Assembly (NCBI GenBank): GCA_030447865.1
Contig: JAUJOD010000002.1
Coordinates: forward strand, 193,881-257,880
DNA length: 64,000 nucleotides
Reading direction: 5' to 3'
DNA from: Nocardioidaceae bacterium
GTDB lineage: Bacteria > Actinomycetota > Actinomycetes > Propionibacteriales > Nocardioidaceae
Positions 8,698-18,361 of the stretch are shown here, one piece after another. Below the pieces are notes generated by a model that saw only the letters and a list, made by a program, of their open reading frames with translations, was not told the origin of the DNA and did not search any database. A program made the position numbers and the translations under genes. How positions within the stretch are numbered: the stretch's first letter is position 1; each line of letters opens with the position of its first letter.

Positions 8698-9513
8698 GTG
8701 TTCCGCTTCCTGTTCACTCGCCGCTGGCTGGGGCTGCTGCTCGCCGTCATGGTCATGGGACTCGTCTGCGTCGAGCTGGGCCAGTGGCAGCTGCGGAGGT
8801 ACGCCGAACGGCAGCAGACCAACGCCCAGATCAGCGCGAACCTGCGCGCAGACCCAGCGCCTATCGACGAGGTGATGAGTCCGGGCGCCCCGCCCGCAAC
8901 GGAGGACGAGTGGCGGGCGGTGACCACCACCGGACGCTACGACGCCGACGCACAGATCACCGTGCTCTACCGGACCCGTGACGGCGCACCAGGAGTCGAC
9001 GTCGTGGTGCCGCTGGTGACAACTTCAGGAACCGCGGTGCTGGTCGACCGCGGCTGGGTGGCGACCAGTGGGAACGGCAACGACGTCGGGCCACTGCCTG
9101 CGCCGCCGGCCGGAACAGTAACCGTCACGGGCTGGGTGCGCCGCGGTGCCGAGGGTGGCTCGAACGAGACGACCCCGGCTGACGGAACGGTGCGGGCAAT
9201 CTCCTCCGACGCCATCGCGGCGGCTCTTCCTTACGGCGTCTATGACGGCTTCCTCCAACTGACCGCGGAGCAGCCGACCGTCCAGCCGCGTCCGCTCCAG
9301 GTGCCGGCGCCCGATCTTGGGTCCGGCCCGCACTTCTTCTACGGTCTGCAGTGGTTCTTCTTCGCCGTCCTCGCGTTCGGTTTTTGGTGCTACTTCGCCT
9401 GGACGGAGTACCAGCAAAGCCGAGCAGGGCACCAGCAGCCGGCCTCAGAGCGCCCGAGTGCTACCCCCGTCGACAGCAAGCATCACGCCGGTGATGTAGC
9501 TGGCCGCAGGTGA
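8698..9513 (+). CDS. SURF1 family cytochrome oxidase assembly protein
   Basis: This is a SURF1-like inner-membrane protein of the family that helps insert heme A into cytochrome c oxidase. The 271-residue chain has a first membrane segment (about residues 8-28), an external domain with LLVDRGWV-like text (AVLVDRGWVA) and a second segment (about residues 218-238, GLQWFFFAVLAFGFWCYF) preceded by the family's YGLQW motif. The start is GTG at 8698. Its 3' end overlaps the SDR gene on the other strand by about 70 bases. Confidence 0.88.
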   Translation: MFRFLFTRRWLGLLLAVMVMGLVCVELGQWQLRRYAERQQTNAQISANLRADPAPIDEVMSPGAPPATEDEWRAVTTTGRYDADAQITVLYRTRDGAPGVDVVVPLVTTSGTAVLVDRGWVATSGNGNDVGPLPAPPAGTVTVTGWVRRGAEGGSNETTPADGTVRAISSDAIAAALPYGVYDGFLQLTAEQPTVQPRPLQVPAPDLGSGPHFFYGLQWFFFAVLAFGFWCYFAWTEYQQSRAGHQQPASERPSATPVDSKHHAGDVAGRR

Positions 9514-10203
9514 CAGCAGGAAGGCCGCTGCCCTGCCGAACTCGACAGGCTCGCCGTAACGCCGAAGCGGGATGGCGGCAACCGCCGCTCGCTTGACCGC
9601 GTCCGCGTCGCCGCCGGCGGCGTCGAGCTCCCGCACCCGCTCGGTCTCGACCCGACCGGGCAGCAGGCCGTTCACCCGGATCCCGCGCGGCCCCAGCTCG
9701 TCGGCCAGCGTCTTGGCGACCATGGCCAGGCCCGGTCGCAGCCCGTTCGAGACGGCTAGCCCGGCGATCGGCTGCTTCACCGAGGTCGAAAGAACGAACG
9801 CGATCGACGCGCCGGGTGACAACGCGCCAGCCAGTTCCCGCACCAGCCGGACCGCGCCGACGAACACCGCACGGAAGGCGGTCTCCCACTGGTCGTCGGT
9901 CACGTCGAGCACCGACCCGGCCGCCGGTCCGCCAACGCTGATCAGAGCGCCGTCGATGCGCCCGTAGGTCGACGTGGCGGCGTCGATCAGCAGCTGAGGT
10001 GTCGCCGGGTCGGCGTTGTCAGCAGCTACGCCGACAGCCGACGCCTCGCCGAGTGAGTCAACCGCTGCCTGCACCGACGAAGCGCTGCGCGAGGACACCA
10101 CAACCTTGGCGCCCTCGTCGACCAACGTCTCCGCTGTTGCGCGACCCAGGCCGCGGCTAGCACCGGTGACGACGTACACGCGATCTCGAAGGCCCAGGTC
10201 CAT
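9445..10203 (-). CDS. SDR family oxidoreductase with non-canonical active site
   Basis: This is a 252-residue short-chain dehydrogenase/reductase. The cofactor motif GASRGLG (residues 14-20) and the C-terminal SYITGVMLAVDGG block are intact. At the catalytic site the expected Tyr-x3-Lys is replaced by Ser152 and Arg156 (SNGLR). This resembles a known actinobacterial SDR subgroup that departs from the standard tetrad, so the substrate and even the chemistry are uncertain. It follows the ABC exporter gene on the same strand. Confidence 0.85.
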   Translation of the reverse strand: MDLGLRDRVYVVTGASRGLGRATAETLVDEGAKVVVSSRSASSVQAAVDSLGEASAVGVAADNADPATPQLLIDAATSTYGRIDGALISVGGPAAGSVLDVTDDQWETAFRAVFVGAVRLVRELAGALSPGASIAFVLSTSVKQPIAGLAVSNGLRPGLAMVAKTLADELGPRGIRVNGLLPGRVETERVRELDAAGGDADAVKRAAVAAIPLRRYGEPVEFGRAAAFLLSPAASYITGVMLAVDGGSTRAL

Positions 10204-10283
10204 CGCGCCATTGTGCCCCTGGCCGCGCAGTGCTCACCGGGCCGGTTACAGTCCCGGCGCGCCGGCTGCCGCGAGCGCCGGAG

Positions 10284-12176
10284 TCAGACCGTGGTCAGCG
10301 CGTCACCGGGGTCGGTGGCGAACTGGGTCCGGTGCAGATCGCTGTACAGGCCACCGGATGCCAACAGCTCCGCGTGGGTGCCGCGCTCGACGATGCGCCC
10401 GGAGTCGACGACCAGGATCTGGTCGGCGTTGCGCACTGTCGACAACCGGTGCGCGATGACGAGCGACGTGCGGCCATGCAGTGCGCTGTCGAGCGCTCGT
10501 TGTACGGCGACCTCGGACTCGCTGTCGAGATGAGCGGTGGCCTCGTCGAGCACGATCACGCTCGGCGCCTTGAGCAACAGTCGGGCAATGGCCAGTCGCT
10601 GACGCTCCCCGCCGCTCAGCCGGTAACCGCGGTCACCGACGACGGTGTCGAGCCCGGCAGGCAGCGACGCCACGAGATCCCAGACCTGGGCGGCCCGCAG
10701 CGCTGCTACCAGGTCAGCCTCGGTGGCGTCCGGAGCGGCGTACAGCAGGTTGGCACGGATCGTGTCGTGGAACATGTGGGCGTCTTGGGTGACGTAGCCG
10801 ACGGTGTCGTGCAGCGAGGCCAACGTGACGTCGCGGACGTCGTGCCCGCCGACCAGAACCGCTCCCCCGGTGACGTCGTACAACCGCGCCACCAGATTGG
10901 TGATCGTGGTCTTGCCGGCTCCGGACGGCCCGACCAGGGCCACCATCTGGCCAGCGCCCACCGAGAAGCTGACGCGGTTGAGAATCTCGGTGCTGACTCC
11001 ACCGTCCGAGCTCGCGACCGTCTCGAGGCTCGCCAGCGACACCTCCTCAGCGCTGGGGTAGCGAAACGAGACATCGCGAAACTCCACCGTGGCTGGACAT
11101 CCAGTGAGGTCGACGGCGTCCAGCTTCTCGCGGATCATGGGTTGCAGATCGAGCACCTCGAAGACGCGCTCGAACGACACCAGCGCCGTCATTACGTCGA
11201 TGCGGACGTTCGACAGCGACGTGAGCGGCCCGTAGAGCCGCCCCATCAGCGCAGCCAGGGCGAGCAGGGTCCCGACGGACAGCCGGTCACTGATCACGAA
11301 CTGGCCGCCGACGCCGTACACCAGCGCGGTTGCCAACGCCGCCACGAGCGTCAGCGCGCTGTAGAAGATGCGCCCGGTCATCGCGATCGAGACCCCGAGG
11401 TCTCGAACCTTGGCAGACGTTTCTGAGAAGCTGCGCTGCTCCTGCGCCGGTCGGCCGAAGAGCTTGACCAGCATCGCCCCACCGATGTTGAAGCGCTCGG
11501 TCGTCATCGCCGACAACGAGGCGTTGGTCTGCATCTGGTCGCGCGTCAGCCCGGACAGCCGGCGACCCGCCCACTTGGCGGGAAGCAAGAAGAGCGGCAG
11601 CAGCACCAGGGCCAGCAGGACGATCACCGGGGACAGCACGATCATGACCACCAGCACCAGCACGACGCTGATCAGGTTGCTGACCACGCCGGACAACACC
11701 GACGTGAACGCGCGCTGGGCGCCGATGACGTCGTTGTTGAGCCGGGACACCAGCGAGCCGGTGTTGGTCCGGGAGAAGAAGGCCAGCGGCATCCGCTGCA
11801 CGTGCCCGAACACCTGGGTGCGCAGGTCGTAGATCAGTCCTTCACCGATGCGCGCGGAGTACCACCGCTGTACCAGCGTCAGCACCGCCTCGGCGACGGC
11901 CAGACCGGCGATCACCAGGGCCAACGTGGTCACTACCGAACGGTCGCCCTTGATCACGCCGTCGTCGATGATCTGCTTGAACAGCAGCGGAGTCGCCACC
12001 ACCAAGACGGCGTCGATCACGACCAGGACCAGGAAGGCGATGATCTGCCGGGTGTAGGGCTGAGCGAACTCCAGCACCCGCCGGGTGGTTCCCGGGGTCA
12101 GTCCGTCGCGTCCGGCGGTGGGGTCCTCCCGGCTGAAGGAGTGCATCATCCGGTAGGGGTTGGTTCGATTGCTCAT
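10284..12176 (-). CDS. ABC exporter, fused permease and ATPase
   Basis: This is a half-size ABC exporter (630 aa), expected to work as a dimer in drug, lipid or peptide efflux. A six-helix transmembrane domain covers about residues 35-340. The ATPase domain follows with Walker A GPSGAGKTT, signature LSGGERQRLAIARLLL, Walker B VIVLDEATAHLD and the His loop VIAHRLSTV. It starts 21 bases downstream of an enoyl-CoA hydratase-like gene, with no obvious functional tie. Confidence 0.92.
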   Translation of the reverse strand: MSNRTNPYRMMHSFSREDPTAGRDGLTPGTTRRVLEFAQPYTRQIIAFLVLVVIDAVLVVATPLLFKQIIDDGVIKGDRSVVTTLALVIAGLAVAEAVLTLVQRWYSARIGEGLIYDLRTQVFGHVQRMPLAFFSRTNTGSLVSRLNNDVIGAQRAFTSVLSGVVSNLISVVLVLVVMIVLSPVIVLLALVLLPLFLLPAKWAGRRLSGLTRDQMQTNASLSAMTTERFNIGGAMLVKLFGRPAQEQRSFSETSAKVRDLGVSIAMTGRIFYSALTLVAALATALVYGVGGQFVISDRLSVGTLLALAALMGRLYGPLTSLSNVRIDVMTALVSFERVFEVLDLQPMIREKLDAVDLTGCPATVEFRDVSFRYPSAEEVSLASLETVASSDGGVSTEILNRVSFSVGAGQMVALVGPSGAGKTTITNLVARLYDVTGGAVLVGGHDVRDVTLASLHDTVGYVTQDAHMFHDTIRANLLYAAPDATEADLVAALRAAQVWDLVASLPAGLDTVVGDRGYRLSGGERQRLAIARLLLKAPSVIVLDEATAHLDSESEVAVQRALDSALHGRTSLVIAHRLSTVRNADQILVVDSGRIVERGTHAELLASGGLYSDLHRTQFATDPGDALTTV

Positions 12177-12197
12177 GGCGCTGATGCCAACACGGCG

Positions 12198-12833
12198 CTA
12201 TGCACCCTTGTTCCCAACCGCCTCGCGCAGCAGCGCCTTGGCAGCCGTCACGGCCGCGTGGGGAGGGGCGGTCAACGCCGCGATGAGGTCGCCGACCGCC
12301 TGATCGAGCTCGGCCAGCGGTACGACGACGGTCGCCAGGCCCAGCTGCAGCGCCTCCCAGGCGTCGATCTCTCGACCGGTGACACAGATCTCCAGTGCCC
12401 GCGAGTAGCCGACCGCCTCGACCAGCGGCTGGGTGCCGCCGAGGCCAGGGACCAGACCCAGCGAGGTGTCGCGCATCGCGAACCGGGCGTTGTCAGCGAC
12501 GACCCGCAGGTCGCACGCCAGGGCTAGCTGGAACCCGGCGCCGACGGCATGTCCGTGAACTGCTGCGACCGTGACGAGATCGGGCCGCTGTTGCCAGCTG
12601 AAGTCCTGCGGGAAGGAGTCGACCGCGTCCGCCCAGGCGGCACTGAACGACGAACCCTCGGCTTGGATGACGACCACCCGGACCGACCCTGGCAGCGACG
12701 CACCGATGTCGCGCAGCGCGGCCTCTGGCCCAGGCGACTGGGCGTTTCCGGCCTCCGACCGGCACAGCGTGATCGTGGCCACCGGTCCGTCGATCTGGTG
12801 GCGCAGCCCTGCGTCGTCAGCGGAGTCGGTCAT
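12198..12833 (-). CDS. Enoyl-CoA hydratase/isomerase family protein
   Basis: This is a crotonase-fold protein of 211 residues, shorter than the usual 255-265 because the C-terminal helices are reduced. The oxyanion-hole region (AAVHGHAVGAGFQLALACDLRV) is present. Of the two catalytic acids of true hydratases, the second survives (SRALEICVTG) but the first, normally in a QPE motif, is replaced in MRDTSLGLVPGLGG. Hydratase activity is therefore doubtful; isomerase, thioesterase or another crotonase reaction is possible. It lies between the ABC-F and exporter genes on the same strand. Confidence 0.82.
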   Translation of the reverse strand: MTDSADDAGLRHQIDGPVATITLCRSEAGNAQSPGPEAALRDIGASLPGSVRVVVIQAEGSSFSAAWADAVDSFPQDFSWQQRPDLVTVAAVHGHAVGAGFQLALACDLRVVADNARFAMRDTSLGLVPGLGGTQPLVEAVGYSRALEICVTGREIDAWEALQLGLATVVVPLAELDQAVGDLIAALTAPPHAAVTAAKALLREAVGNKGA

Positions 12834-12896
12834 GGCTCGAGCCTATTGCGGCGTGCCGACGGACTCGGCCTGGCTCGCGCTAGCGGGCCAGCTGGA

Positions 12897-14495
12897 TCAG
12901 GCCAGGGCGACCAGGTCGGCGTACTCGTCGTTCCAGAGGTCCTCCACGCCGTCAGGAAGGATCAGCACCCGGTCCGGCTGCAACGCGGTGACCGCGCCCT
13001 CGTCGTGCGTCACAAGGACGATGGCCCCTTCGTACCGTCGGATCGCGGCCAGCACCTCTTCGCGGCTGGCTGGGTCGAGGTTGTTGGTGGGCTCGTCCAG
13101 CAGTAAGACGTTCGCCGCCGAGACGACCAAGGTGGCGAGGGCAAGCCGGGTCTTCTCGCCTCCCGACAACACCGAGGCAGGTTTGTCGGCGTCGTCGCCG
13201 GAGAACAGGAAGGAGCCCAGCACGCTGCGCGCCTGGGTCTGCGTCAGCGCCGGTGCGGCCGACTGCAGGTTCTCGAGCACGGTCCTGGTCAAATCGAGGG
13301 TCTCGTGCTCCTGCGCGTAGTACCCCAGCTTGAGCCCGTGGCCGGGCACCACTTGTCCGGTGTCGGGCTCGTCGAGCTCGGCGAGAATGCGCAGCAACGT
13401 TGTCTTGCCGGCGCCGTTGAGGCCGAGTACGACGACTCGGCTGCCCTTGTCGACGGCGAGGTCGACGTCGGTGAAGACCTCCAGCGATCCGTACGTCTTC
13501 GACAGCTCGGCCGCAGTGAGCGGGGTCTTTCCGCACGGAGCTGGCGACGGGAAGGAGATGCGGGCGACCTTGTCGCCTCGGCGCTCGCCCTCCAGGCCGC
13601 TCAGCAACCGCTCCGCGCGGCGGGCCATGTTCTGCGCCGCCACCGCCTTGGTCGCCTTGGCGCGCATCTTGTCAGCTTGGGCAAACAACGTGGTTGCCTT
13701 TTTCTCGGCGTTGGCCCGCTCGCGCTTGCGTCGACGCTCGTCGGTCTCGCGCTGCTGGAGGTAGGTGCGCCACCCCACGTTGTAGACGTCCACCTCGGCT
13801 CGGTTGGCGTCGAGGTGGAACACCCGGGTGACAGTCTCGTCGAGGAGGCTGACGTCATGGCTGATCACGACAAGGCCGCCCTTGTGCGACACCAAGAACT
13901 CGCGCAGCCACCCGATCGAGTCCGCGTCGAGGTGGTTCGTCGGCTCATCCAAGAGCAGCGTCTCGGCCCCAGAGAACAAGATCCGAGCCAGCTCGACCCG
14001 TCGGCGCTGCCCACCTGACAACGTCCTTAGCGGCTGCCCGAGCACCCGGTCGGGGAGTCCGAGGCTGGCAGCGATCGACGCCGCCTGCGACTCCGCAGCG
14101 AAGCCACCGGCAGCGTGTAGCTCGGCGTCGGCAGTCGCGTAGCGTCGCATCGCCTTGTGCTGAGTCGCCGGGTCGGTGCTGCCCATCTCGTGCTCGGCCC
14201 GCCGGAGCCGACCGACTATCGCGTCGAGCCCGCGCGCGGACAAGATGCGATCGCGGGCGAGCACTCCGAGGTCACCGGTACGCGGGTCCTGCGGCAGGTA
14301 CCCCACCGCGCCGACGCGGATGACGCTACCTGCTGCCGGCTCCGCCTCGCCGGCCAGTACCCGCGTCATTGTCGTCTTCCCGGCGCCGTTGCGCCCGACC
14401 AGGCCGACCTTGTCGCCCGGGGCGATTCGAAAGGTTGCGTCGTCAACGAGGACTCGGGCGCCCGCACGCAGGTGCAGGTTCCGTGCGGTGATCAT
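12897..14495 (-). CDS. ABC-F family ATPase
   Basis: This is a tandem ABC-F protein of 532 aa without membrane segments. The family acts on ribosomes (translation factor or antibiotic protection). Domain 1 has GRNGAGKTT and LSGGQRRRVELARILF, and domain 2 has GLNGAGKTT and LSGGEKTRLALATLVV. Between them lies the charged, helical P-site tip linker (about residues 240-305, rich in Arg, Lys and Glu). Whether it is a housekeeping factor or a resistance determinant cannot be decided here. It heads a same-strand run of four genes. Confidence 0.92.
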   Translation of the reverse strand: MITARNLHLRAGARVLVDDATFRIAPGDKVGLVGRNGAGKTTMTRVLAGEAEPAAGSVIRVGAVGYLPQDPRTGDLGVLARDRILSARGLDAIVGRLRRAEHEMGSTDPATQHKAMRRYATADAELHAAGGFAAESQAASIAASLGLPDRVLGQPLRTLSGGQRRRVELARILFSGAETLLLDEPTNHLDADSIGWLREFLVSHKGGLVVISHDVSLLDETVTRVFHLDANRAEVDVYNVGWRTYLQQRETDERRRKRERANAEKKATTLFAQADKMRAKATKAVAAQNMARRAERLLSGLEGERRGDKVARISFPSPAPCGKTPLTAAELSKTYGSLEVFTDVDLAVDKGSRVVVLGLNGAGKTTLLRILAELDEPDTGQVVPGHGLKLGYYAQEHETLDLTRTVLENLQSAAPALTQTQARSVLGSFLFSGDDADKPASVLSGGEKTRLALATLVVSAANVLLLDEPTNNLDPASREEVLAAIRRYEGAIVLVTHDEGAVTALQPDRVLILPDGVEDLWNDEYADLVALA

Positions 14496-14635
14496 GGTCG
14501 AGCAGTGAGCACTTTCCGGGGCAGGATGCCCGTCGGAGGGTGGTCAGGGCTGGTTCCCCTAGGCTACAGGCCAGCCGCCAGGCCCTGGCAACGGCGCTGG
14601 ACGTGCAGACCGCTGGTTCGAAAGGGAGCTCCCCC

Positions 14636-15562
14636 GTGAAGTTCAACCGGAAGGCGCGGTTGGACCGCAGCCAGATCGATGATCGGCGCGGACAGCGCGG
14701 CAGTCGAGGGTTCCCGACGCCTGGTGGCGGTGCCGGGGGCTTCCCCGTTGGGCTCCCCGTCGGTGGCGGCATCGGCGGGGTGCTGCTCCTAATCGTCTTG
14801 CTCGTCGTGGCCGCACAGTGTTCCGGGGCTGGGTTTCCCGGGGGAAGTGGCGCGGACACTACGAGCAGCTCATCCCTTGACGACTGCGCCACCCAGCCAG
14901 AGCTCAGCCAGGATTGCAAGATCACCTACAGCGTCAACTCGATCCAGGCCTTCTGGGAGGAGACGTTGCCCGAGCAGACCGGCACCGACTACACCTTGGC
15001 CGCCACCACGCTGTTCTCCGGAAGCACGTCAAGCGGCTGCGGACAAGCCTCGTCGGCCATGGGTCCGTTCTACTGTCCGAGCGACAAGCGCGTCTACCTC
15101 GACCTCACGTTCTTCGACGACATGCTCGAGGGTCAGCTCGGTGCCGAGGGCGGCGACTTCGCCGAAGCGTACGTCGTTGCGCATGAGTACGGCCACCACG
15201 TGCAGGACATCCTCGGCACCCTTGCCAGCGCCCAGAGTAGTCAGACCGGGCCGACCAGCGCCTCGGTGCGGGTCGAGCTGCAGGCAGACTGCTTCGCCGG
15301 CGTGTGGGCGCACCACGCCACCACCGTTGAGGACGCCAACGGGGAGGTGTTCATCTCCGACCTCACCGAGGAGGACATCGAGGTGGCGATCGACGCGGCG
15401 TCGGCAGTGGGTGACGACCGGATCCAGCAGCAGACCCAAGGCCGCGTCAACGAGGAGCAGTGGACTCACGGTTCGGCCGAGCAACGGGTGAGCTGGTTCA
15501 TGACCGGCTACGAGCAGGGCCAGGTCGCCTCCTGCGACACGTTTGCCGCCTCCGCCCGTTAG
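14636..15562 (+). CDS. Neutral zinc metallopeptidase (YpfJ family)
   Basis: This is a membrane-anchored metallopeptidase-like protein of 308 aa. It has a glycine-rich N-terminus, a single membrane segment (about residues 45-60) and an external domain with the zincin motif HEYGH (His183, Glu184, His187). The downstream VELQADCFAGVWAHH region supplies a third acidic ligand in this family. Six cysteines in the external part could form disulfides. The GTG at 14636 follows an AAAGGGAG ribosome site. Its last four bases overlap the convergent acVLRF1 gene. Physiological substrates are unknown. Confidence 0.88.
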   Translation: MKFNRKARLDRSQIDDRRGQRGSRGFPTPGGGAGGFPVGLPVGGGIGGVLLLIVLLVVAAQCSGAGFPGGSGADTTSSSSLDDCATQPELSQDCKITYSVNSIQAFWEETLPEQTGTDYTLAATTLFSGSTSSGCGQASSAMGPFYCPSDKRVYLDLTFFDDMLEGQLGAEGGDFAEAYVVAHEYGHHVQDILGTLASAQSSQTGPTSASVRVELQADCFAGVWAHHATTVEDANGEVFISDLTEEDIEVAIDAASAVGDDRIQQQTQGRVNEEQWTHGSAEQRVSWFMTGYEQGQVASCDTFAASAR

Positions 15563-16287
15563 CGTCGACCTGGCTGGCTGCCGGGACCCACGTCGGGGTC
15601 CCAGATCTCGATCTGCACCGATCGGGCCGCGCCGATCGCAGCCGTCAACACGTCGCGTCGCGGGTCACCGAACGCGCCCAGCCACCGCTGCTGGACCGCT
15701 GACAGCGTCGCCAGCTCAGGATGCGCCAACACAGCACGCACCGCTTTGCGATCGCCCCCTGCGGCCAGCAAGTGGAGCGAGCCGGCGTGTGGCCCAAGGA
15801 TGCGGTGCACGGAGGCGGCTGCGGCGTCGTACGCCGCTTGGGCCTGGTTCTCTCGACGCCGAGCAAAGCGCTGCTGTGACCAGCCGCCCGCCTTCGACCG
15901 GCCCTGGACGTGGCGCTGGCCGACTTTGGACTCCACGACCTGAGGGCCAACGACCCGAGCCACCGCGAAGCCGCCGCGGCGTACGAGCACGACACCCAGG
16001 CGCCAGGGTTGCCCTAGATGCGCCACCACGCTGGCAACCGACAGCTCGCTGACCGGACCAAGGGGTATCCCGAACGCAAGCCGGGTGCCATCGCCGCTCG
16101 TCGCGGTCACCAGATGCGGTGAGACAGCCCACACCGTGTCGGCGTGACGTGACTCGTAGCGCCCGACCCAGCCGGCGAGCCGGTCCCAGGGAACGCGGAC
16201 GACACGCGGTGCTGCCGTCGCCTGGTCAGGCGAATCAGCAGGCAACGAAGCGGCGCGAATGCTGGTACTCCTCATAGGGATATGCAT
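15559..16287 (-). CDS. acVLRF1-type peptidyl-tRNA hydrolase (Vms1-like)
   Basis: This is an actinobacterial relative of eukaryotic Vms1/ANKZF1, which releases nascent chains from tRNA on stalled large ribosomal subunits. In 242 residues the eRF1-like release domain carries the diagnostic VGQRHVQGRSKAGGWSQQR region (residues 122-140), with the catalytic-type Gln in GWSQQR, followed by a basic FARRR stretch. The first ATG (16287) has an alternative four codons in. It is convergent with the metallopeptidase gene. Confidence 0.82.
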   Translation of the reverse strand: MHIPMRSTSIRAASLPADSPDQATAAPRVVRVPWDRLAGWVGRYESRHADTVWAVSPHLVTATSGDGTRLAFGIPLGPVSELSVASVVAHLGQPWRLGVVLVRRGGFAVARVVGPQVVESKVGQRHVQGRSKAGGWSQQRFARRRENQAQAAYDAAAASVHRILGPHAGSLHLLAAGGDRKAVRAVLAHPELATLSAVQQRWLGAFGDPRRDVLTAAIGAARSVQIEIWDPDVGPGSQPGRR

Positions 16288-16599
16288 CGCTTATTCTCAT
16301 CTTCATGGGCGGTGAACGATCTCTGATATTGCCGCCAGGCTACGGTGTCTCTCGCTCGCTTGATCGCACAAGGAATCGATCTTCACACGGATGCCGGCAG
16401 GTCGCATGACAACTTCGCTCGCTCTGCTGCTGGGCAGTCACCGTCGCCTGTGACCGCAACAGCGCCGCACCCGACCCACCTCCGTACCGACGACTGTCCG
16501 CCACGGCATGGGCGTGAGCCCGAACAACGTCTGCGGAGTTGTGGACGGCGCTTCGTAGTGCCGCCATCTTTGTCGGTGGTCGGGTCTATCGTCGTATGC
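16288..16599. other. Intergenic region, nothing recognised
   Basis: This 312-base gap separates the divergent acVLRF1 gene and the DUF222/HNH gene, so it must contain both promoters. I see no coding pattern matching a family and no strong palindrome. An open frame runs through it into the DUF222 gene from 16345, but it has no conserved features. Confidence 0.5.
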
Positions 16600-17953
16600 A
16601 TGTTCGACATCGACTTCACCGCTCTGGACCCCGACGCCACGTTGGCGACAGCGGGCTCTGCGCGGGCGGTGGCCGAACGGGCTGAGGTGGTGGTGCTGCA
16701 AGCTGCAGCGCATTGGGCTGATCTGCACGGCATCCTCGACGTCGACCCCGACGACCCGGACGGCCGGGCGTTGCCGGGGATGGAGCAACTTGTTCAGCTG
16801 GGCGGTGACGGCACGCCGGAGGTGGCGGAGTTCGCGCCGGCGGAGCTGGGTGCGGAGTTGGCGATGTCACCGTTCGCGGCCCGGCAGCTGATCGCGGATG
16901 CGTTGGATCTGCGGCACCGCCTCCCCCGGCTGTGGGGCCGGGTGCTGGCCGGTGAAGTGAAGCCGTGGATTGGCCGCAAGACCGCCGACGCCACCCGAGC
17001 CGTCCCGGCGGACGTCGCCGCCGTGGTGGACCGGCGGGTGACGAAGTGGGCGCACTCCCTGTCGTGGGGGCGGTTGGAGAACATCATCGCCGCCGCGATC
17101 ATCGCCGCCGACCCGGTCGCGGCGGAGCAGAAGGCCCGCCAAGCGCAGCAGCAAGCAGGGCGTGTGGGTTGGTCAGTCCAGCGACCACGGCATCAAGGAC
17201 ATCTTCATCCGCACCGAGGCACCGAACGCGATCTGGTTCGACGCCAGCATCGACCGAGTCGCCGACAGCCTCGCCGCCCTGGGCGACACCGACAACAAAG
17301 ACATCCGCCGCGCACGCGCGGTCGGGGTGTTGGCGCAGCCGCAGCAGGCACTCGACCTGTTCGCCACCACCACCCGGCTGGCCGCCGGCGGCAACGCTAA
17401 CCCAGACCCGCAGACTACGACCCCCGCAGTTGGCGGCCGCGGTGTTGACGCGCGGCCACCGGCGACGCTGTACATCCATCTCAGCGCAGACTCCTTCACC
17501 CGTGACGGTGACGGGGTGGCCAGGTTCGAAGGGGTCGGCCCGGTCACCATCGACCAGGTCAAGACGTGGCTCAGGCACTGCCACGTCACCGTCAAACCAG
17601 TGATCGACCTGGCCAACCAGGCACCCGTCAACGGCTACGAAGTCCCCGACCGGCTCCGCGAAGCGATGCACCTACGCAGCCCGGTCGACGTGTTCCCCTA
17701 CGCCACCAACACCACCCGCACCAAACAAGCCGACCACTCCGACCCCTACGTCGACCCCGGCCAAGGCGGGCCACCAGGCCAAACCCGGCTCGACAACCTC
17801 GCCCCCATGGTCACCTTCCACCACCGGATCAAGACCCACAGCAGATGGCAGGTCAGACAAGTGTTCAACGGGGTCTTCGTCTGGCGATCACCCCACGGCC
17901 GACTATTCCTCGTCGACTCCACCGGCACCCACCGCGCCACAACCGCAGCCTGA
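16600..17953 (+). pseudogene. DUF222/HNH endonuclease-like gene, frameshifted
   Basis: This is a typical actinobacterial DUF222 protein with a C-terminal HNH-like domain, broken into two frames. The first part (from the ATG at 16600) gives the DUF222 helical region to about 17160. The second frame continues from about 17162 (VWVGQSSDHGIKD) through to an HNH-type end with GGPPGQTRLDNLAP, HHRIKTH and VWRSPHGR, stopping at 17953. Downstream is +1 relative to upstream, consistent with one extra base near GGGCGTG at about 17157-17163. The function of the family is unknown; copies are often numerous and associated with repeats. Confidence 0.82.
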
Positions 17954-17963
17954 CTGCGCGCCT

Positions 17964-18361
17964 CCGCTGGTCAAGGAGCGAGCTGTTCACCGCAGCCGCT
18001 GGTGCTGGGGAAACGGGCCTCATGCGCATCCTGGATGCAGCTGCAGCTCGACACCGACTCCTGCACCACTGCCACACCGTCGACATCATGCATTGGTGGG
18101 GAGCCCAACCAGGGGCTCGCCGGACGAGTTCACGTGGACGAACGCCGCTGCCGGCACCAGCGTGTTGCGAAGCCAGGATTGAGTGGCGGTCCACCCGACG
18201 GTTCGCAAGTGACGGTGACTGGGTGTCGATGGCGTTTTTCGACCGCTCCGACAGGCCACGTGGCCGAAGCCGACCGTGACCCATTCTCGAGGCAGCGCTC
18301 AATGAAGTCCGACATCGTGACGGTGTGCTGGCACGTGAACCGCTCGCTCCTTGACCAGCGG
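17964..18361. mobile_element. 398-bp element with 27-bp inverted ends (MITE-like)
   Basis: The left end 17964-17990 (CCGCTGGTCAAGGAGCGAGC, then TGTTCAC) is repeated in inverse orientation at 18335-18361, with 26 of 27 positions matching. The interior (about 344 bases) has no recognisable gene, although one frame is open from 18002 to 18382. No clear target duplication is visible. It starts 10 bases after the DUF222/HNH stop. It could be a miniature transposable element, the remains of one, or two dispersed palindromic repeats facing each other. Confidence 0.6.

Noticed and set aside
10230-11426. Long plus-strand open frame (398 codons)
   Set aside because: It is antisense to the ABC exporter and SDR genes, rich in Arg/His/Gln with no family text; a high-GC shadow frame.
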